DNA of 64,000 bases, taken from Bolinopsis microptera (taxonomy: Eukaryota > Ctenophora > Tentaculata > Lobata > Bolinopsidae). The position numbers were made by a program, and so were the translations under genes. The notes under the pieces are model-generated. The model ran no database searches, was not told the origin of the DNA, and saw only the letters and a program-made list of their open reading frames with translations. Below, in pieces: positions 43,001 through 56,139 of the stretch; position 1 is the first letter of the stretch, and every line of letters starts with the position of its first letter. The DNA is taken from NCBI RefSeq assembly GCF_026151205.1, contig NC_087077.1, positions 1,488,001 through 1,552,000 on the forward strand. Direction: 5' to 3'.

Positions 43001-46000
43001 TGAGGAGCGATTGAAATTCCACAGTCAAACGTAAATAGCACGGAAAGCAGGCAAAGTTTGGTTTGGCTGCTGATAATGCTACCCCTCAGGGTGGAAATCT
43101 ATACGTTATCTTACCGGCACAATCAGCATCCTGATCAACAGATCAGATTTATCGCAAGAGATATTATTGAATACTATTTTTCAGTGACGAATTAGATCTA
43201 GGTATACAAATAGAAATTATAATGAAATAACTCAAAATAATATTTCTGTCGAACAACTAATAGTAATAACTCGTTTAAATTTTGAATGGCACCGGTATTA
43301 ATAATTCATTTGGCATATTTTAAATTTTACATCAGACTTGCCAGTGATGCCAGTGATCCTGAATCCTCACCATAGAAAACAATTGAAAGGATCTGTAGCC
43401 TGATTATATTTACTTCAAAAGTATCATGGATCCAAATTCAATGAGTTGTTGACAATCTGTCGAAGTCGAATTATGTAAATCGTGAGTTTCATGACCCTAT
43501 AAAAAACTTTCCTAATGACCAGTGTTTTCATTTCTAATAGTACAGACAGATCCGTCTGAAAAAATCGATTTGCTGACACACGAACTTTTCAGAGGATTTT
43601 TGACGTTTTTGAGTCCCATTAGGTGCCCTTTATGGCTGACCAACTTTTCCAAACTTTTCCACTTGTCTTAAGGCCACTTTTTGCCACTTTACCACTTTTT
43701 ACCACCTTTCTTGTTTGTCGAATATCTTTAGTTGTGAACATCGTAAAAGGTTGCGGATCAATCGAGTGTGTTCATATTATCAGGAAGAAAAACTTTTGTT
43801 CAAACAATTTTTACGTCAGATAATAAGTTAATTGGATAATTATCAATTAACTAATTAGCAAAATTCTAAAAATTTTTTATTGGCTCAAAAAGATCGGAAT
43901 AGCTTAAAACACGGAGAAAAGTAGTTTTTAGAAAAAATTTGAAAATTTTTCACTTACATTTTTTTTCGTGACTTGGAAAAAATTTCGAAAATTCAAAATA
44001 TTTTTTCCGCCAAAAGTGATCAAACCGCATGAAACACGGAGAAAAATGCCTTTCAAAAAAACTTAGTGAATTTTTCGTTTCAAGAATACTTAAATAGCCA
44101 ATATTTGTAGTTGGAGTTCAGTAAATCTCGGCAGATTTTAGTAATCAGGAATTACTAAGTGAAGAGGTCTGAAACTGAAAAACGTTAACCATACGATCGC
44201 GCGGCGATATAAGAGTTTCATAAACTAATTTTCGCAGAAACTGCACCAATGGCACAGTCAAGATCGAAACGATAGCCTGCTGTACTGTCATTTTATTGAT
44301 TTCAATGATGAATCAGTGGGGTTAAGATAATCACATTTGTAATAAATAAACATCTCTGTACCGTCAATTGTGCTAATCTAAACCAGCCTACCTGTATTAC
44401 CAGACCTCTTCTTTTCCTCGACAATCAAACCAAGTTGTTCATATCGCATTTGGTGGGTGATGTATGTAGTAATGCGCTTAGTCAATAAAGACACCGTTAT
44501 TTTTATTAAGAGGAGATGATGAAGCAAGTATTCATGACACAAAGAAGAATGGTCGGTGGGGATTGGGACCCACTTAAATCACCTTAACACAGTGCCCTCA
44601 GTAATCCATCTTGTCATTCAAATTATTTGTTATATAGTAGTGTTGAAAGTATTGAAACTAATACATATATCGAGCTGTATTCAATCAGACTACGACACAA
44701 TACGTGTATATTATATGGCTCTTAATGACTAATGAGGTTTATGTAACGCTTTATACCGTGAGAAACCGGTATAGAGACGTTTTAAAGTTTATCACGAAAA
44801 TGTATACTTGACCTCATGGCTCATTTACAGTTCGAAGAAGGCAAGAACAGATCAGGGAAACTAAGGAACAGCCAGGTCCAGGAAGCAAGTGTAAATACAC
44901 CTTCCAACATCAACTGTGACTTGTTTTGTATTGTTCTGCATACCGCTTCATTTACTATGCTGGATCGGTGGTTACCTCAAATCACCCCCATATGTTATCG
45001 TCAGGGTCGGCTAAACGTAAAATCAGCAAGAGTAACATACTGGCAAGGGTAAGATGTAGATACGAGTGACGGGCAAGGGGTCCGGGTAGTAAAGAACCGG
45101 TAATAATTAATTCAGTGAAATGCTCCACGAGAGTCAGGATATTTTGGAAATTGCTAATAGAGACAGATTCTGATCAGGAAGGATTGTTAATGTTATTGAG
45201 GGTGTTAATTTGAAATCCGGACGTCGTGAGGTAAAAATACAGGTTCTTCCCGTAGGATATTCGGGGCCATGATGATCAGCTCAGGGTTAATGTGGGACAG
45301 ATCGAAGAGCATTGAAAAGAGCGAGTTGAAATTTTAGGCTTTCTGGTCTTTTCTTGCCTTCTTTGAGCTGTCAAAGAGCCATGAGGCCAAGTAGACGTTT
45401 TCGTGCTAAACTGTAAAACCTCTCCATACTGGGCCTCTCACAGGAGAAACGAGAAGTGTACGGTATAGAACGTTTCATATACCTCATTAAGGGCCATAAT
45501 ATAATATACACGTATTGCATTGTGTCGTATTGTTATTGAATACAATCACGATATGTATTACTACTTACATCACCCACCAAATGCGATATGAACAACTTGG
45601 TTTGATTGTCGAGGAAAAGAAGAGGTCTGGTAATACAGGTAGGCTGGTTTAGATTAGCACAATTGACGGTACAGAGATGTTTATTTATTACAAATGTGAT
45701 TATCTTAACCCCACTGATTCATCATTGAAATCAATAAAATGACAGTACAGCAGGCTATCGTTTCGATCTTGACTGTGCCATTGGTGCAGTTTCTGCGAAA
45801 ATTAGTTTATGAAACTCTTATATCGCCGCGCGATCGTATGGTTAACGTTTTTCAGTTTCAGACCTCTTCACTTAGTAATTCCTGATTACTAAAATCTGCC
45901 GAGATTTACTGAACTCCAACTACAAATATTGGCTATTTAAGTATTCTTGAAACGAAAAATTCACTAAGTTTTTTTGAAAGGCATTTTTCTCCGTGTTTCA

Positions 46001-49000
46001 TGCGGTTTGATCACTTTTGGCGGAAAAAATATTTTGAATTTTCGAAATTATTTCCTAGTCTCGAAAAAAAATGTAAGTGAAAAATTTTCAAATTTTTTCT
46101 AAAAACTACTTTTCTCCGTGTTTTAAGCTATTCCGATCTTTTTGAGCTAATAAAAAATTTTTAGAATTTTGCTAATTAGTTAATTGATAATTATCCAATT
46201 AACTTATTATCTGACGTAAAAATTGTTTGAACAAAAGTTTTTCTTCCTGATAATATAAACACACTCGATTGATCCGCAACCTTTTACGATGTTCACAACT
46301 AAAGATATTCGACAAACAAGAAAGGTGGTAAAAAGTGGTAAAGTGGCAAAAAGTGGCCTTAAGACAAGTGGAAAAGTTTGGAAAAGTTGGTCAGCCATAA
46401 AGGGCACCTAATCGGACTCAAAAACGTCAAAAATCCTCTGAAAAGTTCGTGTGTCAGCAAATCGATTTTTTCAGACGGATCTGTCTGTACTATAAGGTGT
46501 GCCTTGACTAATGAGTTATGATAGGAATGGGCGACAATATAACCTATAAATATCTGACCTTTACTCTAGGAACTTAGAACTTAAGTTAAAGAAATGTTAC
46601 AAATTTGGCTTAAGAACTGGCGGAATTCTTTCTATCGTATTTATTTACTTAATTATTTACTTAATTATTTACTTTATTTACTTAATGCTAGAGCAGAATT
46701 AGTTTATTATTTTACATAATATCTATAACAGTATATATTTAATCTACTTAAATATTCCAGTATATATACTTAAATTAATATTTATAAGAATAAGAAATGA
46801 AAAAACGGGTTACGCCAAACATAATATGTTTTAATAGATAATTCAGCATAATCTCTTCAGTGAACGCAGACAAAGCCAAAGTATTTATAAGAATGTTTTT
46901 ATTTAATCTACTTATTTATAAGTATTTATTAGTATTTGTAAGTATTTGTAAGTATTTGTAAGTATTTGTAAGTATTTATAAGTATTTATAAGTATTTATA
47001 AGTATTTATAAGTATTTATAAGTATTTGTTAGTATTTATAAGCATTTATTAGTATTTATAAGCATTTATAAGCATCTTCAACATACCCGAATGAGTAAGA
47101 CTGACTGTCGAATGTCCTGACATGACCGTTTCCAGCTACGACACAAGTTGGGAGAACAGGAGGGGTCTCCACTTTAACTTTGAACACGTTACTCTGAGCA
47201 ATCAAGTCACCACAAGTTTGAGCTTGACAGAAGTAGAGTCCTGTGGGAAATTGTATCAGTAATAGTGCAGCTTGGGAATTATCGGTTCCCTACCCGACCC
47301 TCAAGTAAAGGTCATCCTGTTTAGCTGCTAGGAGGCGTGGGATTAAACAGAGCTGAGCAGGGGCATGGCATCGTGCGATGTCTGCAGGGATTTGTATGGT
47401 TTGGTATGGACACTAGTCAGCGGTAAAAATAGAGTCCTAGTGATGCTAATATGTGAGATTATCAAGGTTTGCCCTGCAGATCTAACACCTCACTTGCCGC
47501 TCTCTCAACTTGTTGCTTTATCTCTATTACATGATATATGTCGATATTCCCGCATCAAACAGACGCGAATTCACTTTAAACAGGCGGTACATCTTTGACC
47601 CGTTTCCTACATATATCAGTAAGTACAGTAACAAGCTCCGGCCGTGTGTGACGGGCTGTTAGACGCATAGTCTAGTAGTCTTCACACTGTAACACTACAC
47701 AGTACATCATAGTCTAGTAGTCTTCACACTGTAACACTACACAGTACATGAGTACATCATTATATCTCAGGCTATGACAGTCGACCCTGAACACCCCTTA
47801 TCAGTGTTACAGATAATCTACTAAGATTTTTTCAAGATCCTGATCACTAAGTACAGTAACTAACTGGCCAGGTTGTTGGACGCATTATAGTCTAGTAGTC
47901 TTCACTGTTCACACTGTAACACTACACAGTACATTATAGTCTAGTAGTCTTCACACTGTTACACTACACACTTACACAGTACGCCTCAGGCTATGACAGT
48001 CGACCCTGAACACCCTTATCAGTGTTACAGATAATCTACCAAGGTCACTAAGATTGTTTCGATTTCTTATGTACCTTATGGCATCTTATATCGAAACATT
48101 CGCCTAATAGTTATAGGACGTTATAGGACGAATTTGTGAATAACACCGATTTTAAATCGACACAATATTTTGGAACAAATCAGTGCTCTATTTGCGGGGG
48201 TGACGTGGCTTTTGCAAGTCTGCAAAAATTTGTGAAATACAGAAACGAGGAAAAGCATAGATCACCAGTCACGAATTAGCCCGAATATTACCTCAGCGAT
48301 TTGCAGGCAAAAAGTTGACGGGTTCAAGACATTAATATGCAGTGCTCCAAAAAATAGAGGGCACTTTGTAAAGCATCGCATCTCTGTTGATTATACTAAT
48401 GGCCAATGAATCCGAAAAGATTTATAAAATGATAAGTTTTGAGTTCCTCACCGTTATCCAGAACTTGAGCAGAAGGTATGTAGAGAGTATCATGGTCAGA
48501 TACTAATACTGGGTCTTCATCCCTAAGTTCGTGGTACCAGTTCACTGTTGGCATCGGGGACCCTTTAGCGTTACACTGCAGCTCTATTGGCATTCCCATC
48601 GCCACTGTCACGTTAGTTTGCCTGGGGAAAGGAACTATGTTAGAGTCCACATCAAGAAACAGTGCAGATTGGCAGATAATCTTAGAGGAAATTTTGGATT
48701 TTTGAGGAAATTTTGTGCCCAAGAGGACATATTTAGAATACCTGACCTTTTCATAGGGCATAAGAACATTTTAAGTGTACGTGGGGTTTAGAATTAATCC
48801 GAGTTACCGGCTAAGGTGCGGTTATTAACGGATAATTAAGGGTCGGTTCAAGTTCTCTCATATTTGTCGAATGAGAAAACGAATTTCGGGTGGGATATAA
48901 ATAACCGTAAATTAAAAAGTGGGGTTGATGCCGGTGTTCAATTGAATGGCGACAATGAAACACGGAATAAATTCATTACCTGGAAGCTACCTAGTATGTT

Positions 49001-52000
49001 ACCGTGGTTTTAACACGGTGTTATAATGAAAGTTTATTACTTGAGGTAAGCTGGCGCTGATTCAATTCATTCTTGTGTTAATTAAGTAATTCTTCCCATG
49101 CGGTCGTTAGTCTAATGAAGTAATGAAGCTGTTCTGATCGAGCATTAAGGAACAATGCTGTATTGTGTCTGTAACGTAACCATCAATAATCCAGATTACT
49201 TCTTGACCAATTTAATTGTAAAATCGCAGTAAAGTCTGTCAAACGAATACAGATACTCGTGCTTCTTCATTGTATTAGATAAATGAAATATGTTGAGTTT
49301 ACGAGCCATAGATAAACAGGGAGCCCTTATATACGCTTGGTAAATCTTAAAAGTCACATTGACAGAGTAAATTTCATGTCGTATTTCGACAGGGAAAAAT
49401 CAGACCTTTCCCAAGAATAAAATTCTTAACAAATATCGATATGAATCGTATAAAATCTCGCTTTTCTAAACAACGTGAATTTCATTATTTCTGCATTGAA
49501 TGACCTGCATTTTAAAAGCCTATTGATAACAATAACATTAAGTTATAGCATCATTAAATATAATCCCAGTTATATTTATATAACTGTCTAGTCTTTATAA
49601 AGACTAGACCGGATAAAGAGATTTAAGTTTAAGAAATCCTGTGTCTAAAAGAGGAAGTAACAGGTAGAATCTACAGGTAGAATCAACCTGGTAGAGCCAG
49701 TGTTACTGGTCTCTTGTTATATCAGTTAGTGGTGTAAGAAAACCACTATCAAATTGTCACTTGCTGCTTTGAAGTAGGTGGGCAGCTGGGTGTTAACTCG
49801 TTACTAACAGTTCCCTGTAACTAAGTTGTTTCCTGTAGTCCCAGGAACCACAAAAAACGTCTAGTTCTTTCTAAAAGGCACAACTAGCAATTGTAATTTT
49901 TCTGCAGCCGCTTTCTATCGGTCTGAGGCAAATCATAATAAATGCAGGGTATCTTCAAAGGGTGGAAATTACCGAATTTGTCAACTTAAATTTGTCACTT
50001 TATCACTTTGGTTTATGGCATGCGCATTAGGGTCCCTCCCAACCGTCAAATTTTTCTGAAAATTCGATCAGGTATTGAGATATTTTAGTATTTAGACTCT
50101 AAATTTTAGAGAAAATCACAAAAATACTGCCTTCATCGTTCAATTCTTGATGAAAAATGTGTTAATTAGGTAAAGTTGTCGGCATATTCTGAATTCGGCA
50201 CTCGTACATTTCTATAGAAATTTCCCTTCCGACATTTATATTGTTGTGATTTTCCAAGTAAATATTTCAATACTCTATTGTCGGAGCAATTTGGAACTCC
50301 TACACGCCTACCCAAACAAGATAATGTGACAATTGCGGTTATTTTGCATCTCGTATAAAGCTCCTGTCTCCTGATATAGAGGTCCTAGCTGATATAGAGG
50401 TCCTGTATGTATGTCCTGTATGTATGTCCTGTATGTATGTCCTGTATGTATGTCCTGTATGTATGTCCTGTATGTATGCATTCCCTTGAGAGTTATGTTA
50501 GTTACTCAAGTTATTTAAGTAATGCAACAGTAGGAAGGTACTGGGTGTAGACAGATTTTATCAGCAGATTTTTCCCAAAAATTTGGACCTGCAAAATTTG
50601 TTGATGATTTCTATAGACAACTCCGATCAACACATTTTTACAGAGAAATGTTTTTTACAGATTTATTTAAAGATGCAGGCCATACAATATTTTTCTTCCA
50701 GGTTAATGTGCTCCTAGAAATAATATTGAAGAAGGTTTCATCCTCTGTGCGAAGGTATAATACCTAATTTTCTACCATCTAAATTTTATGGACTAAGGAT
50801 ACGGGCATTTTTCTGCAGAAAATCCCAAAAGAATGTACATTTTCGCACTTTCGACTTTTCAGGCCTTTTAAAAAGTAGAATCTAGGATATTTATAACTTA
50901 GTCTATTCTTAGGCATTTATATTTGACACTGTCTGTATTTATTCAGATTTCAACACAAAAGCTGACGAATATTGATATTATAATAGATATATGGAAAGTT
51001 ATGAAATATATTACTTTGTCGTTAGATGGAAATATTTTTACGAAGACTTATAATCCTATAAGTATAACTATCCGAATAATAGTTGCAGATTCTGGTGGGG
51101 CGGCATATTATTTTGACACGTGACAGTGATTCTGGGGTTTGATTGGTCAATAGTGGATGCTGATTGGTTTATAACTGGCACGTGCCAAAAAACATAGTCT
51201 CACCGCTAGAATTCAGTATTCACATAATATATAAACTTATTTTTAAACTCATCATTGAAATGTTTACTAGCCAATACCTACCTAACTAACTAATTCCGGA
51301 TAGGCGTGATATTACCACGGTCCACGCCTATCCCCGCCCTATCCTTAATTTTAAAAGTTTGTAGCTGAAGACCTTAGCTACAAACCCTCTAACTAGGATC
51401 ACTGTCCAATTCTATAAATAGCATCAAACTTTGCAGAGGAGGTTATGAGTGAAAGTAGTCGGCACTTGACCGTTATTCATGATCAATGATCATGCTAGTG
51501 CGCGATTTCAGATAAACCTAGCCATCAATTTTATAATAATTTATAACATAATATGTGTTTATGTATAACTTAAAGAAGTTTATGCTAGAAATGTTGAGCT
51601 ATAACCGCATCCCGCTGATATAATTTTTCTTTTATGAATAATTAGATTATTAATCAGATATCGTGAAAATTCTATTAGATTTGTGCCCCGATGCAGAAAT
51701 ACCATTTATTTTAAAATTCAGCAAATGTGAATTTATTTAAATAAAATTAACTTTCTCCTACAAAACGGATCCACTAACTTTGAACCTATTTTACTCATTA
51801 GTAGCTCCTCCCTATAGGACACCCGAAAACCCCCAACACATCCATCTACCTGATTTGGAGTAATATTTACGATATTTACAATAGTAATATTTATGAAAGT
51901 TTAAAAATCAGCAGTATTGCTTACCAGTAGTCGACGACAGGGGGGGAAGGAATACTGCAGAAACCTCTGTGTTTTATCGTCACGTTCTTGTCCATTTCAC

Positions 52001-55000
52001 AGTTCTGTGCCTGTAATTATTATTGGTAATTAATGTCAACAAATTCCACTTAATCGTTAGTAAATTTCCGTCTGTGATACTGTTGTATAATGTAACAAAT
52101 CACTTAATCGTTAATAATTAAAGCGGAGTTTCTCTTGTGTCTAATTAAATGTCTGATGTTTCATATCAGGGATTAATGGTAATAATGATATAGATAATTT
52201 CTATTTATATCATCGTCTGGTTTATAGTATTTCCTGACTCCTGATGTCTGGTTAAGTCGTCTGTTTCGTCAACAAACTTATTGATCTTTATGCGGAACGG
52301 CAAGTGTAGAAGGTACACGCAGTCGTAAAATTGAATACTTAATCTGGCAATGATGACTGATGATGTTCAATGCCCCTGGAATTAGATCTCTTGTGGAGAT
52401 CCTGCACAGCAATCCTATCCGCTCCAACTGTATGAACCTTAAAAGTGACAATTGGTGGGCCGGTCTTTGCTCGGTAACGCTCCGCCCTTGAATTATGCCG
52501 GCATTACCATTGTAGTCTGAATACCGGCACTTCTAGCTCTGCTACTTAATCTACTCTTCACTACTTGCACTCTGCTACTTCATCTACTCTTCACTACTTG
52601 CACTCTGCTACATCATCTACTCTTCACTACTTGCACTCTGCTACCTCATCTACTCTTCACTACTTGCACTCTGCTACTTCATCTACTATTCACTACTTGC
52701 ACTCTGCTACTTCATCTATTCTTCACTACTTGCACTCTGCTACTTCATCTACTCTTCACTACTTGCACTCTGCTACTTCATCTACTATTCACTACTTGCA
52801 CTCTGCTACTTCATCTACTATTCACTACTTGCACTCTGCTACTTCATCTATTCTTCACTACTTGCACTCTGCTACTTCATCTACTCTTCACTACTTGCAC
52901 TCTGCTACTTAATCTACTCTTCACTACTTGCACTCTGCTACTTCATCTACTATTCACTACTTGCACTCTGCTACTTCATCTACTGTTCACTACTTGCACT
53001 CTGCTACTTCATCTATTCTTCACTACTTGCACTCTGCTACTTCATCTACTCTTCACTACTTGCACTCTGCTACTTAATCTACTCTTCACTACTTGCACTC
53101 TGCTACTTCATCTACTATTCACTACTTGCACTCTGCTACTTCATCTACTCTTCACTACTTGCACTCTGCTACTTAATCTACTCTTCACTACTTGCACTCT
53201 GCTACTTCATCTACTATTCACTACTTGCACTCTGCTACTTAATCTACTCTTCACTACTTGCACTCTGCTACTTCATCTACTATTCACTACTTGCACTCTG
53301 CTACTTCATCTATTCTTCACTACTTGCACTCTGCTACTTCATCTACTCTTCACTACTTGCACTCTGCTACTTAATCTACTCTTCACTACTTGCACTCTGC
53401 TACTTCATCTACTCTTCACTACTTGCACTCTGCTACTTCATCTACTCTTCACTACTTGCACGGGTTCAGCCTTGTCCGGCATTGTCTGCATTCTACAGTG
53501 CTAGGGGTTCTCCCGAAGCTAAAACTGTTGCGACTTTGCAGCAGATATTAAGTAAAGTATCTTAGGTACCCTGTCAGCCTCATTTTAATGCCACTTCTGG
53601 AGGTGCAATGATTTCATAATATGAAGCTCTCAGATTTTAAGCCGGTCCATAGTGGCAACTCTCCAGGAGATCATGTTCTACTATAAAATGTACTTTTGGA
53701 ATTTGTTCACTCCGTGTGGCTGGTGATCTTATTATGACCACCTTGCATGTGTGCTCATTCTGAGTTGAAACCTGCTTTGATATCGTTCATATCAAGTTAT
53801 CATCCAAAACAACCATGTCATATGTGTTGAAGGAACAAGTTCATGTGCACAAAGAAAATTAGCCTATGTTGAGGTTAGACGGATGCCCATAAACCAGCTT
53901 AACACAGAGATTTAATTGATCTAGATATTGTGAAGTGACCATGATGACGCTTCTCTGGTCAGACATTTTTCTGAATATTCGATAGCATATGCTCGCTAAT
54001 AATGACTGTTACTGTTAAAGAAAACCATACTTGAAATCGATAGTTTCTAGAAGAGTCGTTTTAAAAAGTCGTTTTAAAGGTTTTTTCGAGAATATTTTAA
54101 TTTAATTAAATTCTGTCCGAGTTGAGAAATATGAGCTGTTTGAAAATGTCGCTGTTCGGTCGGGCTGTAACCACCGATTAGTCTGAATATTGCGGCAACT
54201 TTATTTATAAAATATAAACTATGTTGGATAATTCAATCGTAGTGATTAGTGCCATTCAACAAATCATAGACTGATACATTTTTGGCATATTATTGTTAAT
54301 AATGATATGCCAAAAGTGAGCTATTTCCTGTAGATCCTTGGTATATAAGCAACATTTGACAGAGCATAGTGTGGAGTGAGCTATGTGCTCATCCTTGGAG
54401 AACCCGGTGGATGGCCTTGCTGTACGGCAGTGTTAAACAAGGAACTGAAACCGAGGGGTTCCGTTCAGGCCCTTCACACTTTGTTTCTGTCTAGTTCTAA
54501 TGTACCGTCACAATAGTGACTTTAATATAACTAAAGACAAAATTATTGATTTCCTGCTTTGTATTTTGGCAATTTCTCTGTTAATTTTCTGTAGCAGCTA
54601 CACTATGTACTAGTTATATTGGAATATGATATGGACTTTGCAGAAAAACATGGTAGAATAAATCAAATCTGAGACTAATACCATTAATAAGGGCGGGATT
54701 GGAAATGTTATTACAAACCGATAATTCTTTGAAGTTTTATTGAGTAGGGGACACTGAATGATCATTGCACCAAGCTTCAAACGTCGTAATTTTTAAACGA
54801 AAGTCTGTGGTCAAATTATTGGGGTGTGATGTAAGCGATTATAATGCTCCCTAAAAGTGTTCTTAAGAACTCACGTCAAGGAAACACTTGCTGAAGTAGG
54901 TGTTGCAGTCTGTTCCACAAACAGCATCAAAATCGTTACAGGCTCGAACCGGGCACCTGGCGGGTTCAGGTTCAGTATTACCTTTATGTTACAGCATTTA

Positions 55001-56138
55001 AAATAGTATTAGGAAAACCTAAGAGATCGGAAAAAAAATCGATGATACTAGATAAGGTGGTTCAGAAATAAAATCAATGGAATTTTATCGGGTCGAATAA
55101 ACTTCATTCTTTAAGTGTACAATATCATAATATCCAAAACAAGAATGATGTAATTCACATATCCCACCTTCACGTATCACACATTGATAATACCGTTATA
55201 GTTAGTGTTAATTACCTGCACACAGGCTCATTGGTGAAGGTATTAATCTCGCAGACTTTGTGACTTGGACAGTGTATTGTTGAACATCCTCGGTTAATCC
55301 TGATGTAGGCTCTTGTAATCTATGGAAACAATTGAGTTATAAGTTAGAAACTGAGTTAGAACTAAGCTAGAACTAAGCTAGAACTAAGTTAGAACTAAGT
55401 TAGAACTAAGCTAGAACTAAGCTAGAACTAAACTAGAACTAAGCTAGAAATAAGCTAGAAATAAGCTTAAAATAAGCTCTCACCTGGACACCAATCTTAT
55501 TCTTTGCCCTGCAGTAGTACCACCCTTCGTCGTCGACTGTAGTTTCTCTGATCACTTTAAAGGCGTTTCCAGTCTGGAATTTGTCTGAGTTATTTTAGGA
55601 ATTCTGGTAGAGTAGGGTTTCCGGCAATAAACCATATTTGAAACAAACAAAAGTCAGGTACAAAGTTTTAAAAGTCTAATCAGCCATAAGCAAATCGGTT
55701 AACAGCTTGAGACCGATAATTTAAAGTTAAGCTGGAACTAAGCTTACCTCGAGAGGAGTTCCGATTTTACTTAAATCCACGTCAATATGTTTGGTGGAAC
55801 CCTTGATTCTCTTCAGGATTTTAACCTTAGGTTTAGGGAACCCAATTGCTTCACAGAATAGCTGAAATGTTGTTAAAAGTAAAATTTAAAATTATGTCAT
55901 GGTAGTTAATTTTGAAAGGAAGTGGTTTCACTACGTCAGATATAATCATCTCTGAGCGGGGAATGAAAATAAGAAAATAAAACTGTGTTAGTGACGTTGT
56001 ATGTACCTGGGCCCGTTGTCCTTGAGACACGGTAATGTTGGAGAGTCCGATAGTAATGATAGGGGAGGTGGGGTCAGGGCCGGCCCGTACATAATCACCA
56101 AGGAAGAGGAATACCGCGATCACTAAAATCGTCATCAT
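40043..56138 (-). CDS. Secreted Ig-follistatin-Ig-vWD-C8 protein, 575 aa, 11 exons
   Basis: Exons in transcription order are 56138-56007, 55861-55748, 55573-55484, 55319-55216, 54956-54875, 52010-51925, 48621-48452, 47240-47087, 41276-41141, 40938-40603 and 40366-40043 (stop). All joins are GT-AG and phases are consistent. Domains: signal peptide (1-19, MTILVIAVFLFLG), Ig (cysteines 47 and 103, DEGWYYC), follistatin module with Kazal part (about 124-193, AVCGTDCNTYFSKC), Ig (cysteines 219 and 264), vWD (about 291-460, GNGH, TFD and CGICGGNYG) and a cysteine-rich C8-like end (469-575). It is likely an extracellular matrix or mucus-type protein. CGIC is the CxxC type linked to disulfide exchange in vWD proteins. 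Follistatin/Kazal plus Ig is known from follistatin-like and IGFBP-related proteins; adding vWD-C8 is unusual. Confidence 0.85.
42360..42389. repeat. Perfect 30-nt palindrome
   Basis: AATGGGACGTATT, TATA, AATACGTCCCATT reads identically on both strands across 30 bases. It lies in intron 8 of the minus-strand gene, preceded by an ATAATAATA stretch. It could be a cruciform, a paired binding site or a small element end. Confidence 0.85.
42433..42468. repeat. 12-bp stem hairpin
   Basis: GACCTGTCTCCT (42433-42444) and AGGAGACAGGTC (42457-42468) pair perfectly around a 12-base A-rich loop. It sits between the 30-nt palindrome and the 55-bp tandem array. Confidence 0.8.
42473..42905. repeat. 55-bp tandem repeat, eight copies
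   Basis: Units start GTGAAATACTCTCCAGAA and end CTGACTCTTATTCTCTA. One unit is shortened (missing ACACTG) near 42835. In intron 8 of the minus-strand gene. Confidence 0.9.
42920..43535. other. Intron 8 unique sequence
   Basis: No repeat or exon is recognised between the 55-bp array and the large foldback element. Confidence 0.5.
43540..46490. mobile_element. 2.95-kb foldback transposon with ~1-kb inverted arms
   Basis: The termini are GTACAGACAGATCCGTCTG (left) and nearly its reverse complement (right, one mismatch: CAGACGGATCTGTCTGTAC), flanked by TA on both sides (43538-43539 and 46491-46492). The arms match almost base for base from 43540 to about 44480 against 45560 to 46490. With more differences they extend inward to about 44880 and 45330 (shared TCATGGCTC and AAGAAGGCAAGAA). 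No transposase is recognised; identical 66-codon frames in the two arms are repeat artefacts. It sits in intron 8 of the minus-strand gene. Confidence 0.85.
46500..46915. other. Intron 8 AT-rich sequence
   Basis: Contains a short (TTATTTAC)n-like patch (about 46638-46690). No exon is seen. Confidence 0.5.
46918..47078. repeat. 10-bp (AAGTATTTAT) tandem repeat
   Basis: About sixteen copies with TTTGT/TTTAT variation and AGCATTTAT derivatives. It ends only a few bases before the exon 8 donor (47086) of the minus-strand gene. Confidence 0.85.
47620..48043. repeat. Two-copy ~220-bp duplication
   Basis: Both halves contain AGTACAGTAAC, TAGTCTAGTAGTCTTCAC, ACACTGTAACACTACACAGT and GCTATGACAGTCGACCCTGA in that order. 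Smaller internal repeats of the TAGTCTAGTAG block are also present. In intron 7 of the minus-strand gene. Confidence 0.75.
48625..51115. other. Intron 6 of the minus-strand gene, left part
   Basis: Mostly unremarkable AT-rich sequence between exon 7 (48452-48621) and exon 6 (51925-52010). A 13-bp tandem repeat of TGTATGTATGTCC lies at about 50397-50478. No further exon is seen. Confidence 0.5.
50397..50478. repeat. 13-bp tandem repeat
   Basis: About six copies of TGTATGTATGTCC in intron 6 of the minus-strand gene. Confidence 0.9.
51110..51195. promoter_or_regulatory. Paired E-box / ATTGG module, copy 2
   Basis: CACGTG at 51117-51122 and 51179-51184 bracket two GATTGG motifs (about 51141 and 51162). 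It is clearly homologous to 2860-2945. It lies in intron 6 of the minus-strand gene, where it could be an intronic promoter or enhancer, or a small dispersed element. Confidence 0.5.
52540..53461. repeat. 33-bp tandem repeat, about 28 copies
   Basis: The unit is CTACTTCATCTACTC followed by TTCACTACTTGCACTCTG. Three variants (CATCTACTC, CATCTACTATTC or CATCTATTC, and TAATCTACTC) recur in ordered runs, suggesting multi-unit duplications. It lies in intron 5 of the minus-strand gene. The HSATSST frame is an artefact of a period divisible by 3. Confidence 0.95.
53465..54870. other. Intron 5 unique sequence
   Basis: No exon is recognised. It contains a 44-base segment (about 54482-54525) that reappears inverted at about 57575-57618. 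Confidence 0.5.
55343..55470. repeat. 11-bp (TAGAACTAAGC) tandem repeat
   Basis: About eleven imperfect copies (TAGAACTAAGC, TAGAACTAAGT, TAGAAATAAGC) in intron 3 of the minus-strand gene, next to the exon 3 donor. Confidence 0.85.
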
Positions 56139-56139
56139 A

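Noticed and set aside
43623-46407. Two identical 66-codon frames, one on each strand
   Set aside because: They are the same sequence in the two arms of the foldback element; no conserved protein feature.
52565-52912. 115-codon HSATSSTLHYL frame
   Set aside because: 33-bp tandem repeat in an intron; period divisible by 3.
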